A stretch of 64,000 nucleotides of DNA, from NCBI GenBank assembly GCA_963995505.1, contig OZ023198.1, positions 8,919,141 through 8,983,140 on the forward strand, in the 5' to 3' direction. Source of the DNA: Hypericum androsaemum (lineage: Eukaryota > Streptophyta > Magnoliopsida > Malpighiales > Hypericaceae). Below the pieces are notes generated by a model. It made no database searches. It was not told the origin of the DNA and was given only the letters and a program-made list of their open reading frames with translations. Shown piece after piece: positions 34,262 through 45,330 of the stretch (position 1 is the stretch's first letter; each line of letters begins with the position of its first letter). The position numbers were made by a program, and so were the translations under genes.

Positions 34262-35654
34262 TAGGGATGCTACCGTACCGTACCCTACCCGTACCCTATT
34301 TTCAAAAGTTGGACCCAACTCTACTCTTGACCGTAGAAAATTTTTATTACTATACCCAAATCTTTATTCTCAGAGTCCGTAGGGTCTACGGGTTCTGCAG
34401 GGTGCGACCATTGAATTAAATGTATGACATTTTTAATAATTTTTTAAACATAAATCTTAATTTTATTTATAAAATTTAACTAAATCATAATAAATATGTG
34501 AAGATTAATCATGAAATATATCGTGTATCAATAAAAAAATTATAATTGTACGTACCTTAAATATCAAAATCAAAATCATTAAGTATATTCTAAAATATTT
34601 GAGAATTTAATTACAATTTATAAGTAAAAAATAAAAATAAAATGGTCTAATTAGGGTAGGGTCCAAAATATGGTAAAATGATAAGGGTAGGTAGGAATTC
34701 ATAGGATTTATATCTATCATATACCCCACCTCTAAAAATTGACTCATACCCATATCGAGACCTGAACATTGTTAGAATCTGATTCGTGATTCAATTCGAT
34801 TCGTCAAAAATTTGATTCGATTAGACAATAATTCGATTTGTCTAAAATTTGATTTAAATTCATCCAAAAACGAATTGAATACGGTTCACAATTTTTATAA
34901 TTTGTCTAACCGACAAATTCAATTTGCATTTAATTCGGGTCAAATTCATGTAAAATTTGTCAATATTGTGTAAAAAAAAGTAAAAATAATAATTTGATAC
35001 TGTTTTGAAATTTGTCCCTTAATGGGCAAGTCGGTCTACCTCACTTCAAATCAACGTGTCACGTTTCTCTGTTACCTTGGTTTTCCAATTTTTTTTAAAT
35101 TCTTCTTAATCACTTCACTTCTCATAGAATATTCAATTTTTCAGTTCTCTCTATTACTAATTTGATCTATATAATTCTCCCTCAAAAAATTTGATCTATA
35201 TAATTTTCCCTCAAATTTCGCAATTTAGATTCATTAGTCATATTATAAATCATACTATTATCCACATTACTAGTTATATTTTAACACACATTTTGAGCTT
35301 AAATTTGCACATCTTCTAGTTAGAATGAGATTCGTGATTCGATTCGATTCGTTTCGTTGAAAATTCGATTTGAAAAAAAAAATTTGAAGTTTTTAAATTT
35401 TTTATTAAATATTAAAAATTAAAGAACTAATTCAAATTGGACGGTTCATGATTCGTTCTTGGACGAATTAAATATGGTTTAAGATTTTGATCAATTCAAA
35501 TTCGAACCAATTTGATTCGAATTCGTTCAAATTTGAAACGTGATCAGATCTACCTATATGCTACCTTAGACCCCAGTCAAAATCAATATACCTTAGCCCC
35601 ACGAGGTAAGAGTATGACCCGACCCTCAAAATATGGGTGTTTGTGTCATCCCTA
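34262..35654. mobile_element. Ac/Ds-like hAT element, non-autonomous
   Basis: Ends TAGGGATGC...CATCCCTA form the 8-bp hAT-type terminal inverted repeat, and ACGAAAAT is perfectly duplicated on both sides (34,254-34,261 and 35,655-35,662). Subterminal sequence carries repeated TACCGTACC / CTACCCGTACCC and, at the right, GACCCGACCCTC. The interior repeats GATTCGTGATTC..TTCGATTCG (34,782-34,812 and 35,329-35,352), hinting at an inner rearrangement or nested copy. No transposase is present. Confidence 0.92.
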
Positions 35655-35662
35655 ACGAAAAT

Positions 35663-36655
35663 CCAATTCAGAGACCATCCAACCGCATTTAACTTTTTTA
35701 TAAGTTCGAGGGGCAAATGCAACCGTATCTAATTACAGATCTGAATTTATCTTTCAGAATGAAAATTATCAATATCCAACAATAAGATTTCTGTTTCCTA
35801 AAAAAAGATTTCTCACAAGACTAATTTAACCAATAAATTTTGATTTAGAATCATTAACAACGTCGTAAAGTTAGATAATTGTTGAATATTTTGTGAATTT
35901 TAAAATATTTTATATAGTTCGAATATTGATTAGTTGGTATAAAAAACAAGTGTTATTAATAAAAATTGAAAACAAATTACATGAGAATCCCAATAGATTA
36001 CCTTTTTTTTCTTATTTACTCACGTAACCAACCCAGCCACGGTCTTCTAGAACCGTCTCTACTATCATCTAAATAAACCTCCTTGGATTCAGTGGAGACA
36101 AGAGTTGTCCCCATTAAAATGGATCAATGGTTATAAACACGATTTTTAATGAATGTCAGATCTGTAGACACGATTTTTAATAAAATTTGATGGTCCAAAC
36201 GAAATCCCCTCCGTAAGAACGACTTTTATGTTGTCCCCACTCAATCCAAAACCTCTCCCCTTATATATACCAACCCTTACACTAGGGTTTCTCTATGTTA
36301 TGTTGATGAATATTTGATGCTTATGGTTTTAAAATGTCTGGAACGGACTTCATTTTTATTGTTTTTTTATTGCTTATGCTTGTGGTTTTAAAATGTCTGG
36401 AACTGCAAAATTGCAAATCACTTTGAATCCGTAAAACCGCGAAGATTATAGTGTAGATCAAACTGTTAAACCGGTGGAATCAAAATCATTTTTAAAAGAA
36501 ATGCGGTTCGGTGTCATTTTACGAGTTAAAACAGTGGCACCAAATAGAACTCACCCCTAGTAAATGGTAACGAGTGCTATTGTGTATCTGGTGAATGCTC
36601 TGCAGAGGGCAACTGTTTATTTTCTTTTTTTTTTGTATCCGTTCTGCTCGTTTTG
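35663..36655. other. Gene-less stretch
   Basis: AT-rich sequence with no supported gene. Short frames only. Confidence 0.4.
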
Positions 36656-37800
36656 GCCTTTCGGGAGGATTTGTGATTTGCCCAATTGGGCCGAGGCGCA
36701 GTTCTTATATGTGGGCCTCAAAATAGTCTTTGCTTTATATCTTAAAATGGCTTGTTCTTGTGAGTGTGTTTAAAGGACAACCATCGCTTTGAGTGCCACC
36801 TTAATCATATCTGTAGGTATTTCTTAAAAAAACATATCTATAGGTAATTTTCGAAGTATGGATTGTCACTTTGGTAGAGGAATTTGTTGTAGCATAAACA
36901 AGAGGTCTTAAGCTTGGGTTTTTGAGAATACAGTGATATTAAATTTTTTTTTTGAAAACTAAGTTTTATTCATTGTTATGTTATACATATCTTATTTAGT
37001 GTGATATTCCCCAACCATGGACGAACGGTGTTAAATACTTGTTATGAGAATTATACTATATTTTAAAGATCCTATTCAACTTTGATCGAATTAGTCTACT
37101 CCACAAAAATAGCTAAATAGTAGCCAATAATACGTTTTGAAAAAATTGAACTGCTCCTCCTCTGAATTCTGATGGGCGTCTGCGTTGCTATCCGAGACGA
37201 TATATGGGACTGAAAATGGAACAAATTGGAAAAAATGGAATTGCTCCTCTGAAAATTTATTTTGTTAACATCGGAATACCCGTACGGTACAAATCAAATA
37301 AATAAAAAAATCCCGACATAAGCGTACAGTAGGAGGTACCAAAAGAAAAGGAAATATATAGGAGAAAAGTCTTCTAGTGACTGAAAACATTCTAGTCACT
37401 TAAATTCTTCCATTTTTATTATTCAAAAAGGAAATTAACATCAAACTATAACACAAAGATACATAATCAAATCGCAAAACGTATTGTGAAGTACTAAAGT
37501 ATAAAACAATTCCGATTTGGTCGTTTCGTGAGGATTTGGGATTTTACCCAATTGGGCCGAGGCGCAGTTCTTATATATGGGCCTCAAGATAGTCTTTAAA
37601 ATGGCTTATTCTTTCCTTAAAAAAAAGGGTTATTCTTGTGAAAGTATTAAAAGGACAACCATACCCCTCAAAAAAATTAAAAGGACAACCATCACTCTTT
37701 GAATTCGGGTCATTGTAAATGCAGCGGTGTTAAATATTTGTTGTAAAAATATTGTCACCTTTTAAATATACGATTCTGCTCGAATCTGGATTAGTCAGCT
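36656..37800 (+). repeat. Diverged direct duplication (~870 bp apart)
   Basis: 36,656-37,100 and 37,528-37,800 share, in the same order, GGATTTG.GATTT..CCCAATTGGG, CCGAGGCGCAGTTCTTATAT, GGGCCTCAA.ATAGTCTTT, AAAGGACAACCAT and CGGTGTTAAATA.TTGTT. Indels separate the blocks. It looks like an old tandem duplication of non-coding DNA; terminal repeats of an unidentified element are possible. Confidence 0.65.
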
Positions 37801-38249
37801 TAGTGGCTATTAGAATATCAAGTGATATAAACAAAAAATTAACACCACAAAAAGTATACTCCCACAGAGAAAAAAAAGGAATGAAATCACACAACAATTG
37901 AAATAAATGTTTTTGACTTTTACGCTCTAAGCCTGCCATTGTGAGTATCAAGTACCTTCCATATTAGGGACGACGATAAGAGATAATCAATCGTATGTTC
38001 TTACAAATGTATCGGAAAAAGAAATGAGCCGATTGCAGCTTCACTTCTTGATCTTGCATTTTATGGAAGCAAATTAATTGAGCCGATTGCAGAAATCAGC
38101 CAAATTGTACAAATAATCTGCAATTTTCATTGCACCAATTAACCAAAATTTCCAAAGGAGTAATAAATGCTAATTCCAAAGAGAAAAACAAAACTGTGCG
38201 ACCGAAATCTTATATATGGAATCAAATTCTTACAAGCCAAGTCTGAGTC

Positions 38250-38257
38250 TATAAATA
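38250..38257 (+). promoter_or_regulatory. TATA box of the proline-rich protein gene
   Basis: TATAAATA lies 68 bp upstream of the chosen ATG at 38,325, so the transcript start falls between it and the start codon. Confidence 0.65.
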
Positions 38258-38324
38258 TCCTTCAAGATTGTCACATATATCATCCCGAACAACGCTCTTA
38301 TCGGTTACAATTTATCTTTTCGAT

Positions 38325-38699
38325 ATGGCGATCGCATCAAAGAAGTTCATCGCTCTTGCAATGTTACTCGTGGCCTTGTCATTTTCGAGCAGCCCGGGTG
38401 CCTCAGCTGCTCGTCCTTTGATACAAACTGAGATGGCAGCCGATGAACTCCCATTTTTCCCGTTCCCTCCATTCCCGGGCTCGCCAGGCTTCCCGTTCTT
38501 TCCCTTCCCTCCGGCGTGGGGTCTGCCGGGATCACCACCGTTCTCGTTCTTTCCCTTCCCTCCGTCGACAGGCCTGCCAGGTTCCCCGCCCTTTCTGCCA
38601 CCATTTTTTACCTCCCCTCCTCCATCCGGCCCATTCAACCCTTCGCCGCCCAGTCCGCAAGCCGGAGCTCTGCCACCGGCACCTGCCCCTACCCCATGA
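38325..38699 (+). CDS. Small secreted proline-rich protein
   Basis: A 124-residue single-exon product. The ATG at 38,325 is preferred over one 57 bp upstream because it directly opens a classical signal peptide (KKFIALAMLLVALSF, predicted cleavage after GASA near residue 28) and suits the TATA box spacing. The mature part is low-complexity: three imperfect repeats of FFPFPP....GLPGSPP, then SPPPSG, PSPPSPQ and a tail ending APTP. No Cys and no catalytic domain are seen. The composition suggests a cell-wall or apoplastic proline-rich protein, possibly O-glycosylated at Ser/Ala-Pro stretches. It belongs to a loosely defined group of short plant proline-rich proteins; the exact role is unknown. 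Confidence 0.65.
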   Translation: MAIASKKFIALAMLLVALSFSSSPGASAARPLIQTEMAADELPFFPFPPFPGSPGFPFFPFPPAWGLPGSPPFSFFPFPPSTGLPGSPPFLPPFFTSPPPSGPFNPSPPSPQAGALPPAPAPTP

Positions 38700-39372
38700 A
38701 GAGAAGGGCACGTCAAACTGTAGGCGTGAAGACCTTCATTTAGACAGATATATGGGAAGAAATAAGGTCTACTGTACCACTTAGTTTATATCTGTAGTAA
38801 TGTTCTTTCGTGATGTCATCCTTTCTGTATGGTGCTTATTAATATTAAGTAAGTAGTTCTTGAAACACTCTTTGGCTTCGCTTGATTACGTTTCTTGCTA
38901 AACAAGAATACACTCGATGGTGGGATGACTGAGATTTTAGGGTCGAACGTTTATTTTTACTCGACGGGTTTAAGGTATATCGATTTTGATTGACCGTAGG
39001 AAAGATATGGGTATGTATGAGTCTACCTTATCGGTAGGAACCAACAAAAAAAAAACTCTGTAGCAAACATACTCATGATGAAGCCAATGTTGCCGAGGCA
39101 TACAACTTAGCTATCAAAGACGAACGTCAACGACAAGTTGCCGCACATCAGCGCCATTCGAACTCCGATTACTCGGGCCTTGCAGCGACGAAACCACAAC
39201 TCCGAACGGACAGCAGGATCCAACAGTCTGATGGCAACTGTCATGTGATTTTCATTCATTTCGATCAATCGGGACACACAGTTTAGTTTTGCATTGCATA
39301 ACCCCATATTCGCTGCACTTGTTGCAGTATCCAAGGGCATGTGGAAGTACATTGTCGCAAGAAATAACCCGT
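38700..39372. other. Intergenic, possible fragment tail
   Basis: The left part is probably the 3' UTR of the proline-rich gene. The minus strand of 39,107-39,352 has an 81-codon open frame that may continue the unrecognised fragment to its right, but nothing in it resembles a known domain. Confidence 0.35.
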
Positions 39373-39615
39373 TTAAGCTGACGGGGGGGCGGCCGCCAAG
39401 CAGGCCGTGGTGACTCCATGGACAGGGATTCTAGCAAGGGAAGGGTACAAGGCACTTGGCCACCCTCCCTCCATCTCAAGCAATCCGATGATTTCGAGCT
39501 TGCTGAGGTGGGGCAGCTCATTGAAGTCAGGATTTTGCAACAAACCTTGACAGTACTGCTGTACTTCATACATGCCAATGTTCTCCATCTCTTCCCGATC
39601 TCCTGACCATGACAA
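39373..39615 (-). CDS. Unrecognised coding-like fragment
   Basis: A minus-strand frame of about 80 codons beginning after a good splice-acceptor-like GGTCAG near 39,608. It encodes MYEVQQYCQGLLQNPDFNEL, then LSKLEIIGLLEMEGGWPSAL and IPVHGVTT, and stops at 39,373. The composition is ordinary for protein (balanced, no low complexity, more GC than its surroundings), unlike the shadow frames around it. I do not recognise the family. It lies downstream of the XPT 3' end on the same strand. It may be the last exon of a lost gene or a captured gene piece. Confidence 0.35.
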   Translation of the reverse strand: MSWSGDREEMENIGMYEVQQYCQGLLQNPDFNELPHLSKLEIIGLLEMEGGWPSALYPSLARIPVHGVTTACLAAAPPSA

Positions 39616-40147
39616 GTAAACATAACATGCAGAATCACGACCATCACAACTGCGACAAATTCGACAATCTTCCTACACCACCTAAATTATTACATACCGC
39701 TACAGGAAAATGCTCGTATGGCCAACACTTTGCAGAGAGCAATCTTCAATTCAATTGAAATGCAATAACACAACATAATGCACAAGTACAGAAACTGCAA
39801 GTTGAGAAAACCTTACGAGCCCTGGAATGCAATGTAACCAGCATCAATCTATTATTTCCATGTAACCAAAGGCAATGAATGCGTTTAGCTAACTTGGATT
39901 CTTATCATCATCATCATCCCTACAGATTCTGAATTTTCAGCTCGTACATTATCCATAGAAATGCAATAACCACCGCGACTATATGTTCACCAGAACACAC
40001 ATAGTGCAGGGCAAAAATAAGAGGCAAAACAAAGGAAGCTCAACAAATGACATTATCCATCAGTAGAAAAGGTCAAAAACACAAAATTGAAAAATGCGAG
40101 CCAGCCTAGAGTAATCAAAATCTGCAGGTACATGGATTAGATCCGCC

Positions 40148-41413
40148 CTAACTTCTCTTTTCCTCTTCAATTTTCTTAGGCTTCTTAGTTGTTGCCTGCG
40201 AGTACAAGAACGTCCCCAGTATTGCAATGCCAGATCCAAGTGCATTCAGAGGCCTAACAGGATTTCTAAACACCAAAATAGTGGAGATAATCACCACGAC
40301 CCTCTTCATCGTGTTGCCAACCGAAAATGTCAAGGGGCTAATCTCATCGAGTGCCTGGTAGGATGACTGGTTATACAGGTGGTAGAAGATACCGGACACC
40401 ATAACCCATAGGTAAAATGTCAACGACTTGCCAACAGCAGCAATGGCCTTCTCGTATCCCTGAATCCACTGAGACCCTTCCACGACGACCGCGACAGGGA
40501 ACAAATAGCACAACGAGATTATACTAATCCAACCATACAAGTTCAGCCCATTCACTTCCTTGAAACTCTGCAAACTCTTTTTCGAGTAAATGTTCCTCAG
40601 CACGAAACCGACATTGCTGATCAAAGCACCCGACAGGCCTTGGAAATTGAATGACACCTCAGTGATAGCAGCCAGGGAGCAACCAAGAACAATCGGCACA
40701 ATAGATAGCCATACTTTCAAAGGGTACGCGTCACCAAGGAAAGACGAGAAAACAACAGAGAACGCAGGCTCAGACGACTTGATCACATGAGTGAAGGAAA
40801 CAGCAACCTTAGAGAAAGAAACACAGGCCGAGATGTGACCTATAGTGTGAAACAGAGCAGGGCCAAGCAGAGCAATGATAAACTCTTTCGAGATTTTCGG
40901 ACATGGCTGGAGCTTCAACGACCACAAGATTAGCATCCAAACAGACCCAACAAAGAGCTGGAACGAGGCTAGGAACCAAGGGAACGGGAACACGTTCAAG
41001 GCCTTCTTATTGTAAATGTTAAAGACAATGTTTTGGAAGTACCATAGACCAAACACAACCCCGAGCTGCCACGTCTTCAACTTGCCCTTAGCCTCTCCCT
41101 CTCCCTCTCCACCTCCTCCTTTGGTGGGCCCAGATTCGGAAGCAGCTGCTCTGGGGACACAGGATCTCCCCCCTGAGAAAGACCCAGATAGGGTTTCGCG
41201 GATCTTCGGGCTGAGGCCAAGTGGGTGGCCATGGATCCTCGTAAAGCTGCAAACTTTAGGGGAAAACGGGCCAAAGACAGCAAATTTTTTGTGGGTTCGG
41301 GTCAGGGAATCTGGGTTGATGATTGAGGAAGCTCTTATGGTGGTGTACTTGAGGTGGTTGGGGGATTTGGGGAAAGTGACGGGTGAGGACGGTGTGAGAT
41401 TCAACGAGAGCAT
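40148..41413 (-). CDS. XPT: Xylulose-5-phosphate/phosphate translocator, plastidic
   Basis: Exchanges pentose and triose phosphates for inorganic phosphate across the inner plastid envelope, linking the cytosolic and plastid pentose phosphate pathways. The 421-residue product begins with a Ser/Thr/basic transit peptide (residues 1 to ~88), then a Gly/Glu-rich linker (98-110) and a triose-phosphate-translocator domain from about residue 112 with repeated hydrophobic segments. Signature stretches: VFGLWYFQNIVFNIYNKKAL, HTIGHISACVSFSKVAVSFT, KSSEPAFSV and YQALDEISPLTFSVGNTMKR. The segment LLGPALFHTIGHI and the lack of introns separate XPT from the intron-containing GPT, TPT and PPT relatives. 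The tail is Lys-rich. The frame is intact from ATG 41,413 to the stop at 40,148. A 285-bp hairpin MITE lies about 270 bp upstream of the ATG. Confidence 0.93.
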   Translation of the reverse strand: MLSLNLTPSSPVTFPKSPNHLKYTTIRASSIINPDSLTRTHKKFAVFGPFSPKVCSFTRIHGHPLGLSPKIRETLSGSFSGGRSCVPRAAASESGPTKGGGGEGEGEAKGKLKTWQLGVVFGLWYFQNIVFNIYNKKALNVFPFPWFLASFQLFVGSVWMLILWSLKLQPCPKISKEFIIALLGPALFHTIGHISACVSFSKVAVSFTHVIKSSEPAFSVVFSSFLGDAYPLKVWLSIVPIVLGCSLAAITEVSFNFQGLSGALISNVGFVLRNIYSKKSLQSFKEVNGLNLYGWISIISLCYLFPVAVVVEGSQWIQGYEKAIAAVGKSLTFYLWVMVSGIFYHLYNQSSYQALDEISPLTFSVGNTMKRVVVIISTILVFRNPVRPLNALGSGIAILGTFLYSQATTKKPKKIEEEKRS

Positions 41414-41511
41414 CTTTTCTTTCTCCTTTGTTCTTCCCTTGCTTTTTTTATTTTTATTTTTATTTTAAGACAAAGGTGTTTCAAGATTCAGCAGACACAC
41501 CAAGATGGTTG

Positions 41512-41519
41512 ATTTATAT
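41512..41519 (-). promoter_or_regulatory. Possible TATA box of XPT
   Basis: On the minus strand GATATAAATC lies about 100 bp upstream of the XPT ATG. The spacing is plausible; no other evidence. Confidence 0.4.
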
Positions 41520-41685
41520 CTGGTGCGTTTGTGAGGGGGAATTCTTTACTGTATTTTTAACTAAGATAGTGTTTGGGAATTTCTATGCTGGACTAGGGTT
41601 TTTGGATCACTGGTCTAATGGAAAACAAGTTTTTTTTGTGAACGTTTAGCATTTAGAGATTCAAATCAAGACATTTTTGAAAAAA

Positions 41686-41970
41686 AGGTAAATTATTCTT
41701 AAGTTTTTGGTTTATAGTTTTATTACTTGAATGTCTCTGTTTTTCAGAAATAGTGTATGAGGTCCCTGCTTTTTAAGAAAATATTGGTCTGAGGTACCTA
41801 GTCACCGGATCGGACATTTTCTCCGGAGATTTTTAAGAAGATCGATCCGGTGACTAGGGACCTCAGACCAATACTTTCTTAAAAAGCAGGGACCTTATAC
41901 ACTATTTTCGAAAGCTAGGGACCTGCGAATAATAAAACTATAAACCAAGGACCTAAGGGTAATTCTCCCT
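41686..41970. mobile_element. TIR element E3: hairpin MITE upstream of XPT
   Basis: Two arms of ~125 bp form an almost perfect inverted repeat around a centre of ~30 bp at 41,813-41,847; for example GGTCCCTGCTTTTTAAGAAA on the left pairs with TTTCTTAAAAAGCAGGGACC on the right. The ends AGGTAAATTATTCTTAAG and, from the right, AGGGAGAATTACCCTTAGG match E1, E2 and E4. Flanking 9-mers TTGAAAAAA and TAGAAAAAA differ at one base. Transcribed, it would form a long double-stranded RNA. Confidence 0.88.
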
Positions 41971-43904
41971 TAGAAAAAAATATAGAAGTCTCATAATTTT
42001 GATCAACTCCTATTTGTGAGAATCGAGTAATTCTTTTAGTTAAAAGTTCATTCTAGCATCATATAGTTTCGCCTGTTTGCATACAATATTTCGACCAAGT
42101 GACAGAAAGTTTATTAAATTGACACTCTACTTTCTGAATAAATTTTTAGACAAAAATTCACTTAAGTATCATTAATTTATAAATTTGAATAATATTACGA
42201 GAACGAGAAATGATTTTCATATATTTTTTCTCATTTGTTTCGTAAAGTAGTGTTTGGTGTCAAGAATGTAAGAAAGACAAACAAGCTATGAGAGTATCCC
42301 AGACGACGCCGGATAAATGGGCAGTGGCGTTTGACCGACCGTTTTGGTGTTTTCTGCACTGGGTGGTAGGTGTGAACGGTCGTCGCTGACCACCTACAAA
42401 CGCCGCTGAAATGCTTCAGCTACCTTCCAAAAGGAAACTTAAAAAGAATTAACCTACCCTAATTTTATTTTTCTCAAAGGTCGTTCGTTATTTTAATTGT
42501 GTTAATTGGTTAATGGTTTCTTAATTTTTTAGAATTTGAAAATTCTACCCGTGGATTGAAGTGTTGGTAAGAATTATGATACATTATATTGACTAATTCA
42601 AATTAGAGTCAGGTTTAAATTTATGAAAGGTGACAAATTTTTACTAATATTTAACGCTATTACATTTTGAAAATTCCAAATCAAAATCTTGATTAAAATA
42701 GTTTATTTTAAACCACTCATATGAAAACCATCGACTTAACGAGGAAATGATCATATCTAAGTTTCATGTAATATTATGTTTCCTTTATCTTTTTTTAATT
42801 ATGGGAGAAAGCAGTTCAATTTTTTAGACAACACATGACAACATTTAATCTAGATTCGTGATAAATGTATATTTAAAAGATGACAAAACTCTTCCAATAA
42901 ATATAAGTTTCATGTAATATTAAGTTTAATTTTTTTTATCGTATGGAAAAGCAAGTCATCTTTTATACCACATGGTATTTAAATACTCACTCAACCTATT
43001 AATCCATACTCGAACCGAAAATAAACTTTTTAAAGATGGCAAAGCTCTTCTAACAAATATTTAACATTCTTTCGTTCCCAAAAATTCAAACTCAATACTT
43101 AATCAAACTAGAAGAATACCCTAAATAATTTATCTAAATACTTATTGGTGATGCCCATAAAAAAAATACTTATTGGTGATACCATGTCATTTTAAGTAAA
43201 GGCAAGGCTCATATTCATTAACTCTATTTAATGTTCTAAGAATTAATATAAGGGCAATTATCCCCATAATGACAGACATGAATCAGTAACTCCTGATATC
43301 CCATCGATAATCGATTCACCCATCAAATTCTGCCGCGCAAACTGATATTAATATATTTCTTATACCATCATTTATTAATAATTCCTTGAATAGAATAATA
43401 CAAATTTAAATTGGGTAACGTATTTCAAAACACGGACCCATTAGTAGTTCAAGCAATATCCTCGAGTATTCTCTCATAAAGTTGTTGGTGGAAAAATGGT
43501 AGAACGTCAAGACTACCCGAGACAGATCCAAAGTGTTCGTCATAAAGTCGGTCTAATAGAGAGGGGAAAAAATGCTAGGAAAAGGAAAGGATAACAAGAG
43601 CAATAAAGTTTGTTGTGTGTGATTTATGATGATCTTGCTCCTTTGCCCAAGTTCTCCTTATATAGAGAAGCCTAACTTAGCCCCGGTTGTGTTCAATATA
43701 GAAAAACCTAACTTAGGTTGTATTCCTTATAGAAAAATCCAACATAGGTCGTGTCCAATATATGAAGATCGTACTTAGGCCGTGTCTAATATAGAAAAAC
43801 CTTGTTCCGGTCTAGTGTAAGAACACCCGACCCAATGTAGGAAACCCTTGGTCTTTTTTAGCCCACCAAATTTTTCCGAGTCCATTTTGGCCTCCTATTG
43901 ACAT
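41971..43904. other. Gene-less stretch with foldback and dispersed repeats
   Basis: No gene is supported. A GC-rich foldback at 42,322-42,410 pairs CAGTGGCGTTTG with CAAACGCCGCTG and GTGGTAGGTG with CACCTAC. Copies of the ATTTAAC-core repeat lie at 42,576-42,710 and 43,009-43,130. Short repeats of AAAAACCTAACTTAGG / GTGTCCAATATA type occur at 43,670-43,830 and are likely LTR-derived. Confidence 0.45.
42576..43130. repeat. Dispersed repeat, two degenerate copies
   Basis: Both copies carry AAAGGTGACAAA/AAAGATGGCAAA, AATATTTAAC, a CATT or TTCGTTCCCAAAA block and a final CTTGATTAAA / CTTAATCAAACTAGAA. They match 47,090-47,205, the best-preserved copy, which supplies a clear GACTCGAACCGAGACC. Confidence 0.45.
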
Positions 43905-45330
43905 ACTTGAAGTGCATTTTGGCCTCCTAGGAAACCCTTTCTTTGTTTAAGTTGCCTGCTGGTATTGCATATGAGATCGAAAAATGTATGCGACGCTTCC
44001 TGTGGTCTGGGGATATTGAGATCTCGAAGTCCTCTATGATTAAGTGGGAGACGATTTGTAAGGCAAAGGACATAGGAGGTTTGGGCTTTGAGTCTGTGTC
44101 TCTCATTAACCATTCTGTTTTGCTCAAGTGGATTTGGAAGTTCTGTCCCTGTGAGGATGAACATTGGGTAAAAGTCGTGGCAGGTATTCACTCTTTTCAA
44201 CGTTCATCGTTCACCTCAATTCCTAAAGGGGTTTCGGGTAGCAATTGAGAGTCAATTGCTAAAGTTGCGTTGTATGGTGAGGCATTGCGGGCTGATTTTT
44301 TGGATGGCATTGTATTACATCTTGGGGATGATAAGAAGTGGTTTTTTGGGATGATATTTGGATTGGTGATCGGCGTCTCAATGAGCATTTTGGTCGTCTT
44401 CATATGCTCTCTCGACAGCAAAATGCGAGGGTTGCTGACTGTGGTGTATGGTTAGAGGATGGGTGGTCGTGGAACTTAAGCTGGAGGAGATCTCTTTGGG
44501 TGTATGAAGAAGATATGTTGGGCAGCCTTATAGAGATGTTGAATGAGCTAATTCTGTGTCGTGACAAAAAGGATTCTTCGAAATTGAGATGGGATGATAG
44601 GGGCTTTTCGGCTAAGACTTGGAGAAGGCATGTTAGGGAGCTCGATTTTAGCCCTTCTCCAGTAATTGTTGAATTGAAAAAGATTTGGACTAGTTCTATC
44701 CCTTTAAAGGTAGAATGTTTCATGTGGCTAGCAATTCAAAGTAGAATTCAGACGAGAGACGTGTTGATTCATATTAGGCGAATTCAGGCTTGGGAGGCGT
44801 TGTGTCCTTTTTACTTAGTTTCCGATGAGACGGCAACCCATCTTCTCCACCATTGCCCCTTCTCCAGGTCGATTTGGAACTATTTTATGGAAAGATCTAG
44901 AGTTGTTTGGTCTGGATTCTCGTCTATTGATATGGCACTCTCCTTTTGGTGTGGGTTGATTAACTGTGGCATGTTCGGAAAGGTTTGGTTTGCTTTGTTC
45001 GGTGCTATAACCTGGAGCATATGAAATTATCAGAACAAGGTAATTTTTGAAGAGAAACAATGTGACCAAGAGCTTCGCAAGCATACTTTCTTCTTTCAGA
45101 CTCGTGAATGGGTGTTTTGGTCAAGAACGTTGAAGGACATTGGTAATTAAGAACTTGACCTGTTTTGGGACTCTTTACGAGTCAGGTAATGTTTAGTTTG
45201 GCTTCTCGGGATAGGTATGAAATGTATGTAAATAGCGAGGTTTGTTCGCTTTTAGTTTTATTTTATTTTTGTAAGTTTTTGCTGAATTTTCTTCTTCTCT
45301 TTTAATAAAATTTTTACTTATAAAAAAAAT
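43905..45330 (+). mobile_element. 5'-truncated LINE (L1) with poly(A)
   Basis: The 3' end of a plant L1 element: the C-terminal part of ORF2 (reverse transcriptase tail and zf-RVT domain), a ~170-bp 3' UTR and an A-run at 45,322-45,329 preceded by AATAAAATTTTT. A possible target duplication ACTTGAA occurs near 43,904-43,912 and again just after the A-run (ACACTTGAAATA), but with mismatches. The reverse transcriptase core and endonuclease are missing, as is usual for 5'-truncated LINEs. Confidence 0.82.
43943..45148 (+). pseudogene. LINE ORF2 C-terminus (zf-RVT)
   Basis: Starts LPAGIAYEIEKCMRRFLWSG and IKWETICKAKDIGGLGFES, the conserved post-reverse-transcriptase segment. A TGA near 44,246 and a frameshift near 44,340 separate it from VFWDDIWIGDRRL, FSAKTWRRHV and the zinc-binding IPLKVECFMWLAIQSRIQTR...CPFYLVSDETATHLLHHC. 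In that domain the first Cys of the usual C..C..H..C set is replaced (LCPFYLVS). A further TGA falls near 45,023. Not functional. Confidence 0.85.

Noticed and set aside
38312..38716. Gly-rich minus-strand frame opposite the proline-rich gene
   Set aside because: Glycine codons (GGN) mirror proline codons (CCN); it has no signal or promoter of its own.
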